DNA of 55,731 bases. Source: Planctomycetota bacterium (GTDB lineage Bacteria > Planctomycetota > B15-G4). The stretch's first letter is position 1. Every line of letters starts with the position of its first letter. The translations under genes and the position numbers were made by a program. Where the stretch lies: assembly GCA_029259695.1 (NCBI GenBank), contig JAJDEQ010000160.1, forward strand, positions 1-55,731. The letters run 5' to 3'. Shown here piece by piece: positions 34,673 to 43,100 of this stretch. The notes beneath the pieces were generated by a model. That model was given only the letters and a program-made list of their open reading frames with translations. It searched no databases and had not been told where the DNA came from.

Positions 34673-35389
34673 ATGAGCGGGCTGTTCAGCATCAACGATC
34701 ACGTCGTCATCTGCGGCTACGGGTCCACCGGGCGGGTGGCGGCCAGCGACCTGGCCACTGACGGCGTGGCACATGTGGTCGTCGACAAGGCGGCCGAGCA
34801 GGTCAGCGCCGCCGAGGCCGACGGTCACCTGGGCTTGCTGGGTGACGTCCTCGACCCCGAGATCCTCAAGGAAGCCGGGATCGAGCGTGCGCGCGGCGTG
34901 ATCCTGCTGATGCCCAGCGAGAGCGACAACCTGTTCGCCACGATGTCGGCCCGCGAGCTGAACCCGGACGTGTTCATCATCGCCGCCCACACGTCGACCC
35001 ACGCCCGGGCCAAGCTGGTGCGGGCCGGTGCCGACCGCGCGGTCAACCCGTTCGAGGAGAGCGGGGAGCGCATCGGCGCCGAGTTCGTGCGTCCGGCGAT
35101 CATGGACCTGATGCGCATCTTCAGCCAGGACATCGACGCCGACCAGGAAGTGCGCGTGCGCGAGATCACGCTGGAGCAGGGCTCGGAGCTGGTGGGCAGC
35201 TGCCTCAAGGACGCGGACATCCGCGGGCAGATGGACATCATCGTGATCGCCATGCGCAAGAGTGGCGACTCGACCCGCTTCAACCCCGACCCCACGCACA
35301 TCTTCGTCCCGGGGGACGTGCTGGTGTGCATGGGCAAGCTGGCCAACCTGAAGAAGCTGCACGAGATGGGGCGCGGCATCCGCGCCTGA
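34673..35389 (+). CDS. Soluble RCK (TrkA-N/TrkA-C) potassium-channel regulatory protein
   Basis: A 238-residue protein with a TrkA-N Rossmann fold (VVICGYGSTGRVAASDLATD, then GDVLDPEILKEAGIERAR) and a TrkA-C domain (about 160-235; EITLEQGSELVGSCLKDADI, FVPGDVLVCMGKLANLKKL). It has no membrane helices, so it must act with a separate channel or transporter subunit, none of which is in the window. RCK proteins bind NAD(H) or ATP and gate K+ transport. The region before the start has no strong ribosome site. Confidence 0.88.
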   Translation: MSGLFSINDHVVICGYGSTGRVAASDLATDGVAHVVVDKAAEQVSAAEADGHLGLLGDVLDPEILKEAGIERARGVILLMPSESDNLFATMSARELNPDVFIIAAHTSTHARAKLVRAGADRAVNPFEESGERIGAEFVRPAIMDLMRIFSQDIDADQEVRVREITLEQGSELVGSCLKDADIRGQMDIIVIAMRKSGDSTRFNPDPTHIFVPGDVLVCMGKLANLKKLHEMGRGIRA

Positions 35390-35543
35390 TCCACCGCGAG
35401 CTCCGGTGCGCCGCGCAGAGTCGAGCGCACCGCGAGCCGCGGACACACGGTCGCGTGGCAGAGACAGCCCACGCGTCCAGACACCGCCCACGCGCAAGAC
35501 ACACCGCCCACGGGAAACACCCCGACGGCCAGGAACACCACCG
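35390..35543. other. Spacer before gltX with short direct repeats
   Basis: A 154-base gap. It contains the 12-base string acaccgcccacg twice (about 35479 and 35502) and related cacacgg/cacgcg strings; otherwise nothing gene-like. The gltX ribosome site (AGGAA) is at its end. Confidence 0.3.
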
Positions 35544-36992
35544 ATGACCGACGTCGTCACCCGCATCGCACCCTCGCCCACCGGTGAAGCCCACGTGGGT
35601 ACGGCCTACGTCGCCCTGTTCAACTGGGCCTGGGCGCACAAGAACGACGGTCGCTTCATCCTGCGCATCGAGGACACCGATCAGGCGCGCAGCAAGCGCG
35701 AGTACGAGGACGGGATCTACGAGGCGTTGGCGTGGCTGGGCATCGAGTCGGACGAGAGTCCCGCGGCCGGCGGCGCCCACGGGCCCTACCGGCAGAGCGA
35801 GCGCAGTGCCGTCTACGCCGAACACGCGGCGCAGTTGATCGCGTCGGGGAACGCCTACCGCTGCTTCTGCACGGCGGAGCGGTTGGCCGAGCTGCGCCAG
35901 TTCCAGAAGGCAGCCAAGGGGCGCCTCGGTTACGACGGCCACTGCCGCGACATCGCCCCGGCCGAAGCGGCCGAGCGGGCAAAGAACGAGACGCACGTCG
36001 TGCGCCTCGCCGTCGACCGTGAGGGCAGCACCCGCTGGCACGACCTGCTGCGCGGCGAGATCGTGATCGCCAACGAAGAGGACGACGATCAGGAGCTGGT
36101 CAAGTCGGACGGCATGCCCACGTATCACATGGCCAACGTGGTCGACGATCACATGATGGGCGTGTCGATCGTGATGCGCGCCGAGGAGTGGATCCCGTCG
36201 ACGCCCAAGCACGTCATGCTCTACGCGGCCTTCGGCTGGGAGCCGCCGACGTTCGCCCACGTGCCGCTGTTGCGCAACCGCGACAAGAGCAAGATCTCCA
36301 AACGCAAGAACCCCACGTCGCTGATCTGGTACCGCGACGCGGGCTACCTGCCGGAGACGATGGTCAACTTCCTCGCGCTCCAGGGCTGGAGCCCGCGCGA
36401 AGACGACGAGGAGTTCGCCGTCGCCGAGTTCGTGAACAAGTTCAACCCGCGCGACATCAGCCTCGGCGGGCCGGTCTTCGACATGACCAAACTCGACTGG
36501 CTCAACGGCGAGAAGATCCGCAAGTTGTCCCTCGACGACCTGGCCGAGCGCATCATCGAGGGCGGCTTCGCCGGCGACTGGTCCCCCGATCACCTGCGCG
36601 AGGTGCTGCCCCTGTTCCAGGACCGCATGAAGTCGCTGAAGGACTTCGTGCCCCTGGCGGGCTACATCCGCGGGCGTCCGGAGCTCGACCTCGAAGGACT
36701 GGCCAAGAAGACCAAGAAGGTCGACCCCGCGGTGCTGGCCGACATGCTGCGCGACGCCGCGCGGCGGCTCGAGGAGTTCGACGGCCACGCCGACGAGGAG
36801 AAGGAAGCGGCCCTGCGCCTGATCGCCGAGAAGCGCGAAGTGAAACCGGGCGCGATCTTCATGGCCCTGCGCGTGGCCGTCACCGGAGCCACGGCGAGCC
36901 CGCCGCTGTTCCCCAGCATCGACGCGGTGGGCTTCGAGGAGTCCATGGCCCGCGTGCGCGATCTCGCCGAGCACCTCGCCGCGCCGGCGTGA
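35544..36992 (+). CDS. gltX: Glutamyl-tRNA synthetase
   Basis: A 482-residue class I synthetase that charges tRNA-Glu. Signature 1 is APSPTGEAHVGTAY (HIGH-like) and the KMSKS loop is KISKRKNP. Further marks are LRIEDTDQARS, the catalytic-domain segment VLRNRDKSK, and C-terminal helical anticodon-binding domain. The ATG at 35544 has AGGAA about 9 bases upstream; an in-frame extension to 35406 encodes only Arg/Pro-rich sequence. The last 30 bases of its coding region before the stop recur 1.24 kb downstream, bordering a two-gene cassette. A separate GlnRS at 54741 means Gln-tRNA is made directly. Confidence 0.95.
   Translation: MTDVVTRIAPSPTGEAHVGTAYVALFNWAWAHKNDGRFILRIEDTDQARSKREYEDGIYEALAWLGIESDESPAAGGAHGPYRQSERSAVYAEHAAQLIASGNAYRCFCTAERLAELRQFQKAAKGRLGYDGHCRDIAPAEAAERAKNETHVVRLAVDREGSTRWHDLLRGEIVIANEEDDDQELVKSDGMPTYHMANVVDDHMMGVSIVMRAEEWIPSTPKHVMLYAAFGWEPPTFAHVPLLRNRDKSKISKRKNPTSLIWYRDAGYLPETMVNFLALQGWSPREDDEEFAVAEFVNKFNPRDISLGGPVFDMTKLDWLNGEKIRKLSLDDLAERIIEGGFAGDWSPDHLREVLPLFQDRMKSLKDFVPLAGYIRGRPELDLEGLAKKTKKVDPAVLADMLRDAARRLEEFDGHADEEKEAALRLIAEKREVKPGAIFMALRVAVTGATASPPLFPSIDAVGFEESMARVRDLAEHLAAPA
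36943..36972 (+). repeat. Direct repeat, left copy (within gltX 3' end)
   Basis: Thirty bases starting ccatggcccgcgtgcgcg, then tctcgccgagc after one variable base, encode MARVRxLAE near the GltX C-terminus. The same 30 bases (29 identical) recur at 38183-38212. Confidence 0.8.
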
Positions 36993-36998
36993 GCGGGC

Positions 36999-37598
36999 GT
37001 GGTCAACAGACCCAGGATCGCCGCCCGCTACGTCGTCTGTTGCGTGCTCGCAGGCCAGGTACTGTCCTGCTCTGATGAACGCCATGCACCAGCCTGGCCG
37101 AGCAGCTTACGAGCACACCTCGACGCCCTCAGGTCGTGGCCCACCCAGCCACCACCAGAGAGCTGGCTGAACGAGCAAGCCCACGACGAACTCCGGTTCT
37201 CCACCCGCGCTCTCGAGGCGAGCCACGTCGAGGTCGAGACACTGCTCTGGATGATCACCAAGGACAGCCATTCGAGCGCGCGCCACCACGTCATCGTCCA
37301 CCTGATCGAGACGGACGAATCACAGCCGACGAGATGGTGGTTGGCCAGGCTCGAACGCACGGATCCCGGTGGGTCATGGTCGACGCTGTCACTGAATCCA
37401 CGCCTGGGTGCCCGCGCGTACGCAGGACCGCCGACCGAACACGAGACCTACGAGTTCCTCAATGACGCGTGGTGGCTCTACACACCTCAGGGGCGCCTGG
37501 CACTTCCCGCGGAATGGACACTCTCGAACCACGGGGTCGTCGAAGAAGCTTGGATGGCCCACGTTGGCAGCTCGCCGAGCGCAACTGCAGGCCCATGA
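36999..37598 (+). CDS. Lipoprotein, first of two related genes in the cassette
   Basis: A 199-residue exported lipoprotein starting at GTG 7 bases after the gltX stop. The lipobox is VLAGQVLSC. The rest is an uncharacterised domain with Trp-rich segments, including YEFLNDAWWLYTPQGRLALP near the end. The final third aligns with the next gene (YEF-NDxWW and a shared xVGSxPSA-like terminus), so the two are paralogues. Composition is lower in GC, with more A/T-ending codons than gltX. ATGA overlap with the next gene. No function known. Confidence 0.65.
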   Translation: MVNRPRIAARYVVCCVLAGQVLSCSDERHAPAWPSSLRAHLDALRSWPTQPPPESWLNEQAHDELRFSTRALEASHVEVETLLWMITKDSHSSARHHVIVHLIETDESQPTRWWLARLERTDPGGSWSTLSLNPRLGARAYAGPPTEHETYEFLNDAWWLYTPQGRLALPAEWTLSNHGVVEEAWMAHVGSSPSATAGP

Positions 37599-38173
37599 CG
37601 CGGCGACTTGCCCTGATCGCCGGAGTCCTGGTCGCCCTCGCTTGTGACGGCGGGCGACAGCAACTGCCCAGCAGCATCCTGGCACACCGGACAGAGCTGG
37701 CGACATGGCCGACGGACGCAGAACTCCCCACGGAATGGGACGTCACCAAGATGCTCCCTGCCCTCGATGCATCCAGCTATCTCGGCCGGCAGACGGAAGT
37801 CCTCGAGGCCGAGGTCATCGCCTGGATGAACGTGTCCGGCGGGCACATTGAACTCCGGAGTGCCATCGCCTGGGTTCATGCGGCACGCTCGGGCGAGAAG
37901 GTGTGGGCCCTGACGCGATTCGCCCAACGTGGCCAGAGCCCGTGGCGGGTATACGAGATCGACGACGCGCCTCAGTTCGGTTTCAGGCCGTACTCCGCAG
38001 CACCGACACTGTTCGAAGTCTATGAGTTCTTCAACGATTGCTGGTGGTCCTTCGACATCTACGGGAACCCGGTCGATCTCGCCGGATCGCACATCACGTC
38101 GTCCGGTATCCAGGCCGCGAGCTGGACCCGATGCGTAGGGGCCTTGCCGAGTGCCGACGGGGCGGCACGCTGA
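37595..38173 (+). CDS. Lipoprotein, second of two related genes in the cassette
   Basis: A 192-residue lipoprotein whose ATG overlaps the previous stop (ATGA). The lipobox is GVLVALAC. The body has the pattern VLEAEVIAWMNVSGGHIELR and ends with YEFFNDCWWSFDIYGNP and ASWTRCVGALPSA, matching the previous gene's C-terminus. Two cysteines (Cys in NDCWW and RCVG) may pair. No family recognised. Tight coupling and shared domain suggest the pair acts together. Confidence 0.68.
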   Translation: MTRRLALIAGVLVALACDGGRQQLPSSILAHRTELATWPTDAELPTEWDVTKMLPALDASSYLGRQTEVLEAEVIAWMNVSGGHIELRSAIAWVHAARSGEKVWALTRFAQRGQSPWRVYEIDDAPQFGFRPYSAAPTLFEVYEFFNDCWWSFDIYGNPVDLAGSHITSSGIQAASWTRCVGALPSADGAAR

Positions 38174-38182
38174 CCGTCAAGA

Positions 38183-38212
38183 CCATGGCCCGCGTGCGCG
38201 GTCTCGCCGAGC
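38183..38212 (+). repeat. Direct repeat, right copy (gltX 3' end duplicate)
   Basis: A copy of the gltX terminal 30 bases with one mismatch (g for a at 38201). It lies 9 bases past the stop of the second lipoprotein gene and encodes MARVRGLAE in frame with Arg/Pro-rich sequence of no obvious gene. Confidence 0.8.
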
Positions 38213-38285
38213 CGGCGCGACAGGCGCGTCCTCGCCGGTGGGTGCAACCGCCGCGAGCCGGGCGCTCGTCGAGTGCTGACGCGCC

Positions 38286-38642
38286 TCAGGCGCGGGGGGG
38301 CACGGCCGGCGTCTCCTCGCCGAACCAGCCGATCCAGTCTCCGACGAGTCGCCGCAGCCGTTCGCGCTCGAGGACGTAGACCCGTTCGCGGCCGCGGCGC
38401 TCCACGCGCACGAGGCCCGCGTCGCGCAGGATGTTGAGGTGGCGGGTCGTCGTGGGCCAGGTGCAGGCGAAGCGCGCGGCGATGGCGCCTGCGCTCATCT
38501 CGCCACCCCGGAAGTGGAGCACGAGCAGGACGTGCCGGCGGGACGGGTGGGCCAGGGCCTTGAAGACGACGTCGAGTTCGTCGAGCTCGGCGCGTGGGTC
38601 CCGTCGCTCCGGTGGGCGCGGCGTCTTGCGGGAGCGGGGCAC
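38286..38642 (-). CDS. ArsR-family transcriptional regulator
   Basis: A 118-residue winged-helix protein with a GTG start. The HTH core (ELDVVFKALAHPSRRHVLLV, then GAIAARFACTWPTTTRHLNILRDAGLVRVERRGRERVYVL) is typical of ArsR-type repressors. No cysteine metal motif is present in the recognition helix, so it probably does not sense metals by the classic Cys box. The gene is 4 bases downstream of the ABM-like gene in the same transcript. A pair of AT-rich inverted repeats lies upstream of that operon and is a likely autoregulatory operator. Ligand unknown. Confidence 0.85.
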   Translation of the reverse strand: MPRSRKTPRPPERRDPRAELDELDVVFKALAHPSRRHVLLVLHFRGGEMSAGAIAARFACTWPTTTRHLNILRDAGLVRVERRGRERVYVLERERLRRLVGDWIGWFGEETPAVPPRA

Positions 38643-38646
38643 GGGG

Positions 38647-38997
38647 TCAGGCGTCGGCGAAGGCCAGGTCCACCCGGCGCACGTGGGGGAACTCGAACTT
38701 GGGCCGGCCGTCGCGCTCTTCGACGAGCTCGCCGATGGCTTCCCAGACGCGCATGACCTCCGGCGTGTGGTGCGCCGTGTCGGGGGCCTCGGGGCTGCTC
38801 CAGGTGAAGATCTCGAAGTAGGTGGGGCCGGGTTCGCCGGCCTCCTGACCGCGGTAGATGACGGGGCGCTCGCCCGTGGCGAGCCCCAGGCGCACGAGGG
38901 TCGGGTGGTGCTCCTCGAGCAGCTTGACGAAGGCGTCCTCGTGGGCGGCCTGGACGCGGTAAGTGGCGATGACGGTCGTGTCGGGGTTGGCAGTCAT
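38647..38997 (-). CDS. Dimeric alpha/beta-barrel (ABM-like) protein
   Basis: A 116-residue protein. The start at 38997 has GAGAGAGGAGA just upstream; an in-frame extension to 39054 is not supported. The fold looks like an antibiotic-biosynthesis-monooxygenase-type barrel: TVIATYRVQAAHEDAFVKLLEEH, PVIYRG, TYFEIFTWSSPEAPDTAHHT, VWEAIGELVEER, KFEFPHVRRVDLAF. Such proteins may be monooxygenases, isomerases or heme-degrading proteins, or may bind a small ligand. It is first in the ArsR operon and so is probably the gene the regulator controls. Confidence 0.72.
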   Translation of the reverse strand: MTANPDTTVIATYRVQAAHEDAFVKLLEEHHPTLVRLGLATGERPVIYRGQEAGEPGPTYFEIFTWSSPEAPDTAHHTPEVMRVWEAIGELVEERDGRPKFEFPHVRRVDLAFADA

Positions 38998-39032
38998 GAG
39001 GGTCTCCTCTCTCTCGGGTCGGCGATGATTAT

Positions 39033-39079
39033 TTAGCGAATGAGCTAATGACACCAGAGCAAATTAGCAAGAAAGCTAA
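39033..39079. promoter_or_regulatory. Paired TTAGC-N6-GCTAA inverted repeats (ArsR-type operators)
   Basis: Two identical half-site pairs, TTAGC(39033-39037)...GCTAA(39044-39048) and TTAGC(39064-39068)...GCTAA(39075-39079), each with a 6-base spacer, have centres 31 bases apart, about three helical turns. They sit 36-83 bases upstream of the ABM-like gene start in a markedly AT-rich patch. The regulator encoded downstream is the obvious candidate to bind them. Confidence 0.72.
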
Positions 39080-39281
39080 ATGTTGTTCGAGTGCCGCCTG
39101 AGGTCCGGAATCCGGTGGTAGGGGCCCCCCTCGGTCCGCCGGACGCCCGCGATGAGCGATCGCGTGTATGTTCGTGCGCGGCCGCGGAAGCGGGCAGCTT
39201 CGATGCTCGCGGCCGCTCCGACTGTCGGTGGGGGAGCCGGCGGGCGGGGAGTCTGTCCCCCAGGATCGAGAGGGAGTCTCC

Positions 39282-40109
39282 ATGTCAGGTATGGAATACG
39301 AGCGCGAGAAGGCCCAACCGAAGCGCGAGCAGAAGGAGCAGAAGTCGCCCTTCCGGATCGACATCGGTGGCGAGCAGACGGTGACCGTGCGGCCGGTGTT
39401 CCCGCCCAGCGGCGGCGAATCCGGCATGAAGCTGAAGATCACGCTGCCGGCCGCACCGACCCTCGACAGGCCCGAGGGGGCCGTGTTGCCCAATCTGCCG
39501 ACGGGCACGCCGGTCACCGTGATGATCCAGACCCAGTCGCTGGCCAGCTCGAGCACTCGCTTCAACTTCGCCAACTTCGAGGCCGGCAACAGCATGACGG
39601 CCGCCTACGAGGGCACGGTCAACGTGGGTGCCAACGAGGTCGAGGTCAACGCGAACGACAGCGGCACCAACTACGATTCGAGCAAGCCGGTCTTCGCCGT
39701 GTGCGCCACCGTGTTCACGCAGGGGAACGCCACCGGCAGCCTCGCCGGTGGGGACGCGCAGAACTACGACCGCGCCTCGGCCCAGCCGAACGGCGCGCCC
39801 GACTCGATCGGGATCAACCTGGTGGGCTACGCCCCCACGTCGCAGGTCGACTTCATCGTGAGCGCCAGCGACGCTTCCGCGGGCCGGGTGCTCTCGGCCA
39901 GCGTGTGGGTGGTGGGGTTGCAGAACTCGACCGATCCGGTGCCCATGACCGGCACGCCCGCGGCCACGGTGGCCGCCGCCGTCACGCCGTGGTTCCAGGA
40001 GATCGAGACCTCCTACCCGTCCGCCGACCCCTACGTGGGCATCGGCGTGAAGACCTTCGACCAGCGCGGAAACGAGGTGGGGTCGTTCACCACCGTGTTC
40101 CCGGACTGA
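39282..40109 (+). CDS. Hypothetical protein, 275 aa
   Basis: The ATG at 39282 follows GAGAGGGAG with short spacing; a -10-like TATGTT lies about 110 bases upstream. The N-terminus is a charged linker (EREKAQPKREQKEQKSP) without a signal peptide. A beta-rich body follows with Asn/Gly/Ser-rich strands (TRFNFANFEAG, VNVGANEVEVNANDSGTNYD, AQPNGAPDSIGINLVGYAP) and ends GNEVGSFTTVFPD. It may be a self-assembling or phage-tail-like beta protein, but I do not recognise it. One Cys (FAVCATVF). Confidence 0.6.
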   Translation: MSGMEYEREKAQPKREQKEQKSPFRIDIGGEQTVTVRPVFPPSGGESGMKLKITLPAAPTLDRPEGAVLPNLPTGTPVTVMIQTQSLASSSTRFNFANFEAGNSMTAAYEGTVNVGANEVEVNANDSGTNYDSSKPVFAVCATVFTQGNATGSLAGGDAQNYDRASAQPNGAPDSIGINLVGYAPTSQVDFIVSASDASAGRVLSASVWVVGLQNSTDPVPMTGTPAATVAAAVTPWFQEIETSYPSADPYVGIGVKTFDQRGNEVGSFTTVFPD

Positions 40110-40152
40110 GCCTGCGCATGCGTGATCGCGCTTCGGCTCACGGGTCGAAGCC

Positions 40153-40168
40153 CGACGTCGCGACGTCG
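40153..40168. terminator. 16-bp palindrome between convergent genes
   Basis: CGACGTCGCGACGTCG is two copies of an 8-base self-complementary unit and lies in the 66-base gap between the 275-aa gene and the CHAT gene ends. It could fold as a hairpin terminator for both strands, but no T-run follows. Confidence 0.3.
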
Positions 40169-40175
40169 TTCCGGT

Positions 40176-43100
40176 TCAGCGCGCGCCGCCGATGGCGATG
40201 AACGGGGCCCAGTAGAAGGGATGGCCGGACAGGCTGACCGGCGGCAGTCGGGGTCCGATCACGGGAGGGGCCGCCGGGCCCGTACCAGGTGCCAGCGCGA
40301 CACCGCGCTGCCGGCCCGCGTCGAGCCGCAGTGAACGGTTGGCGAGTTCGCCCGGACCGCGGCGCAGGGCGAGCTTCGCTTCGCGCAGCGCGCTCGCCGG
40401 TCGGCGTCCGGCCAGCAACAGCTCGGCGTACATGCGCCGCATGAGCAGCGACGTCTCGAAGTCGCTCACCTTCCACAGGCTGGCCACCACCGAGCGGGAG
40501 CCCGCGTGGAGGAAGGCGCGGGCCAGGGACTGCACGCCTTCGCCGCGCTGGTTGCGGCCGCGGGCCGTCTCGCATGCGCTGAGCACGGTGAGATCGGCGT
40601 CGAGCTTCAGATCGAGCACGGCGGCAAGGGGCACGCGGCCGCCGCTGTCCGCGTCGAAGGACAGGGCGAGCGCCGAGCGGTTGGGTGACACCGGGTCCAC
40701 GAGACCGTGGGCCGCCACGTGCAGGATGGCGTAGCGCGACAGGTCTCCCTGCAACCGTGCCGGAGTGGCGGCGGCGCCGAGGTGCAGTGCCAGGGCGTCG
40801 TTGCTGAAGGATGCGTCTCCACCCGCCCCGATGGCGTCGAGCGGGGAGTCGTCCGGGGTGCCGTCACCCTGGCGCGCCAGCTCCAGCACGATCGACGCGA
40901 TGTCGAGTGCTTCGTCGCGCGTGCCGGGCAACGGCTCGAGCCAGCCCTCGCCGTCCGCGCTCTGCTGTGGGTAGACGGGGTCGGCGAGCAACAGCACGGC
41001 GCCCCGCGCGGAGCGGGTCCCCTTTGCGGTGAGCTCGGCCAGGACCGGTGTGCTCGGCGCGTACACGACTTCGTGGGTGTCGAGCAGGAAGGACACATCG
41101 GCGAAGGAGCGCGGTGGGTCGGCGGCCCCGCCGGGCTCGTCGGCCACGAGTGCCTCGAACGGCAGGCCGGACAAGGACGTGGCGGGCACGATCAGCAGCC
41201 GCGTCGGCGCGCTGTCGCCGGTGGGCAGCGCGCTCGCGACGGCCGTGAGCACCGGCCCCAACAGAGCCCGGTAGAGCGTTCCGCCGGTTCGCGCCACGGC
41301 GGCGGCGTCGGCCGCGTCCGGTTCGTGCCCGATGAGATCGAGGAAGGTGCCCAGTTCGTCGTCGATGACGTCGCGCTCGCCGAGCGCCACGAACTGCGCG
41401 GTGTCGCGCGTGATGGCGTAGGCGTAGTAGCGGGCGTCGCCGGTAACGTACTCGATCAGCAGCTCGCCCGGTTCCAGCACGTCCTGCTGCACGGCCTCGA
41501 TGCCCACGCCGATGGCCAGGTCCACCGCGTCCTCGCGGCGTTGTTCGGTGATGCCCTCGAGCAGGGCGCGGCCCTTCCAGCGGGCGGCTTCCACGAAGCC
41601 CTCGTTGATCAGGGCGCGCCCGTCGGGGCCTGTCCCGGTGCCGACCGAACGCTGCCTGCGCAGCCAGGCCAGGTCCTGCGCCAGCTCCCCGAGGTACCAG
41701 CGCCGAGCGCGGGCGGCGGCGGACTCACCGGTGTCCAGCGAGCGCCATGGTGAGTCGGCGGCCACGTTCTGCGCCTGCTCGAAGGCTGCCAGGGCGCCGT
41801 CCAGGTCGCCGCCCGCCAGGTCGATCTGGGCCTGGACCACGAGGGCGTCCACCACCAGATCGTCCAGGCCCAGCTCCCGACCCACGCTCAGGGCTTCGTG
41901 GGCGTGGGCGCGCGCCGCGTCCACCCGGTCGTCGTCCAGCTCGAGCAGCGCCAGGTTGGCGGCGGCGCGGGCGCGGGCCTCGTCCAGGCCGGCTGCCCGG
42001 GCTCGGGCCATGAGTTCGTCGTAGCAGGCGCGCGCGCCGGTGACGTCGTCCTGCAGCTTCAGGTAGACGGCGAGGTTGGCCAGGGTCTGGGTCTCGCCCA
42101 ACGCGTCGCCGGCGTCGCGGAACAGCTCGAGCGTGCGGGCGTAGGTGTCGCGCACCACGTCGTGCTCGTCGAGGTCGGCGAGCAACAAGGCCAGCTGGAA
42201 CAGCACGTTGCCTCGTGCGGCAGGCGGAGCCGGTGCGCCGGCGCGTTCCGCGGCGTCGTCCTCCGCCGCCAGGGCGCGCAGCATGTCGCGCGCCTCTCCC
42301 AGGCGGCGCTCGTTGTACAGAGCCTGGGCAACGCCGAGTCGCGCGAAGCGCTCGCTCGACGGCTCGTTCAGGCTGACGGCGATCTCGCGCACCGAGTCGA
42401 AGCAGGCCCGGCCCTCTTCCAGGCGACCCAGGGCCAGGTATGCGTCGCCCGTGGCCCCGAAGGCGTCGAGGCGCGTGCGCGGGGTGTTCGCCAGGGCGAG
42501 CGCCTGTTCGAGGGTGTCCACGGCATCGAGCCAGCGATAGCGCTGGCGTTGCACGGTGCCCAGGCTGATCAGCGCCCGGGCCTCGCCGTCGGCGTCGCCC
42601 GTCGCGCGCGCCAGGTCGGCCTGGTCGCGGTGCAGCCGCTCGGCGTCCGGCAGCCGGCCGCGCCACTGGGCCAGCCAGCCCAGCTTGCCCAGGGCCTCCA
42701 CCTGGTTGCCCGCGTGGTCGATCTCGCGGGCCACCTGCAGCGCGTGTTCGAAGCAGCGCTCGGCGTCGTCCTCCCGGCCGTGGTCGAGGAAGGCGGAGCC
42801 GAGGTAGCTCTGGACGAAGCACTCGGTCTCGCCGCTGCCCGCCACGGCGGGGGCCAGGGGCTGCAGGCGTGCGATGGCGTCATCGGTGCGACCCTCGAGC
42901 TGGTCGAGGGCGCCGAGCAGGATCGAGGCCAGCGCCGCGTTCGACGCGAGGCCTTCCTGCTGCGCGAGCTCCCCGGCCCGTTCCAGCACGGGACGCGCCG
43001 CCGTCCAGCGATCCAGCTGGAACTCGATGTTGCCGGCCGCGAGGAACGACTGGACGGCGCCGGCCATGTGCGTCGCCGCCTGTTCGGGATCCTGTCGTGC

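Larger units (their letters stand above)
36973..38182. mobile_element. Candidate 1.2-kb cassette between gltX-derived direct repeats
   Basis: The segment between the two 30-base repeats carries only two tandem, related lipoprotein genes and visibly lower GC than the neighbours. It has no recombinase. A gene 3' end duplicated at the far side of an insert is the hallmark of site-specific integration, usually at tRNA genes; here the target would be a tRNA synthetase gene. Tandem duplication followed by divergence is an alternative. Boundaries are inferred. Confidence 0.45.

Noticed and set aside
34673..35389. Full potassium channel
   Set aside because: Only RCK domains are present; no pore or membrane helices.
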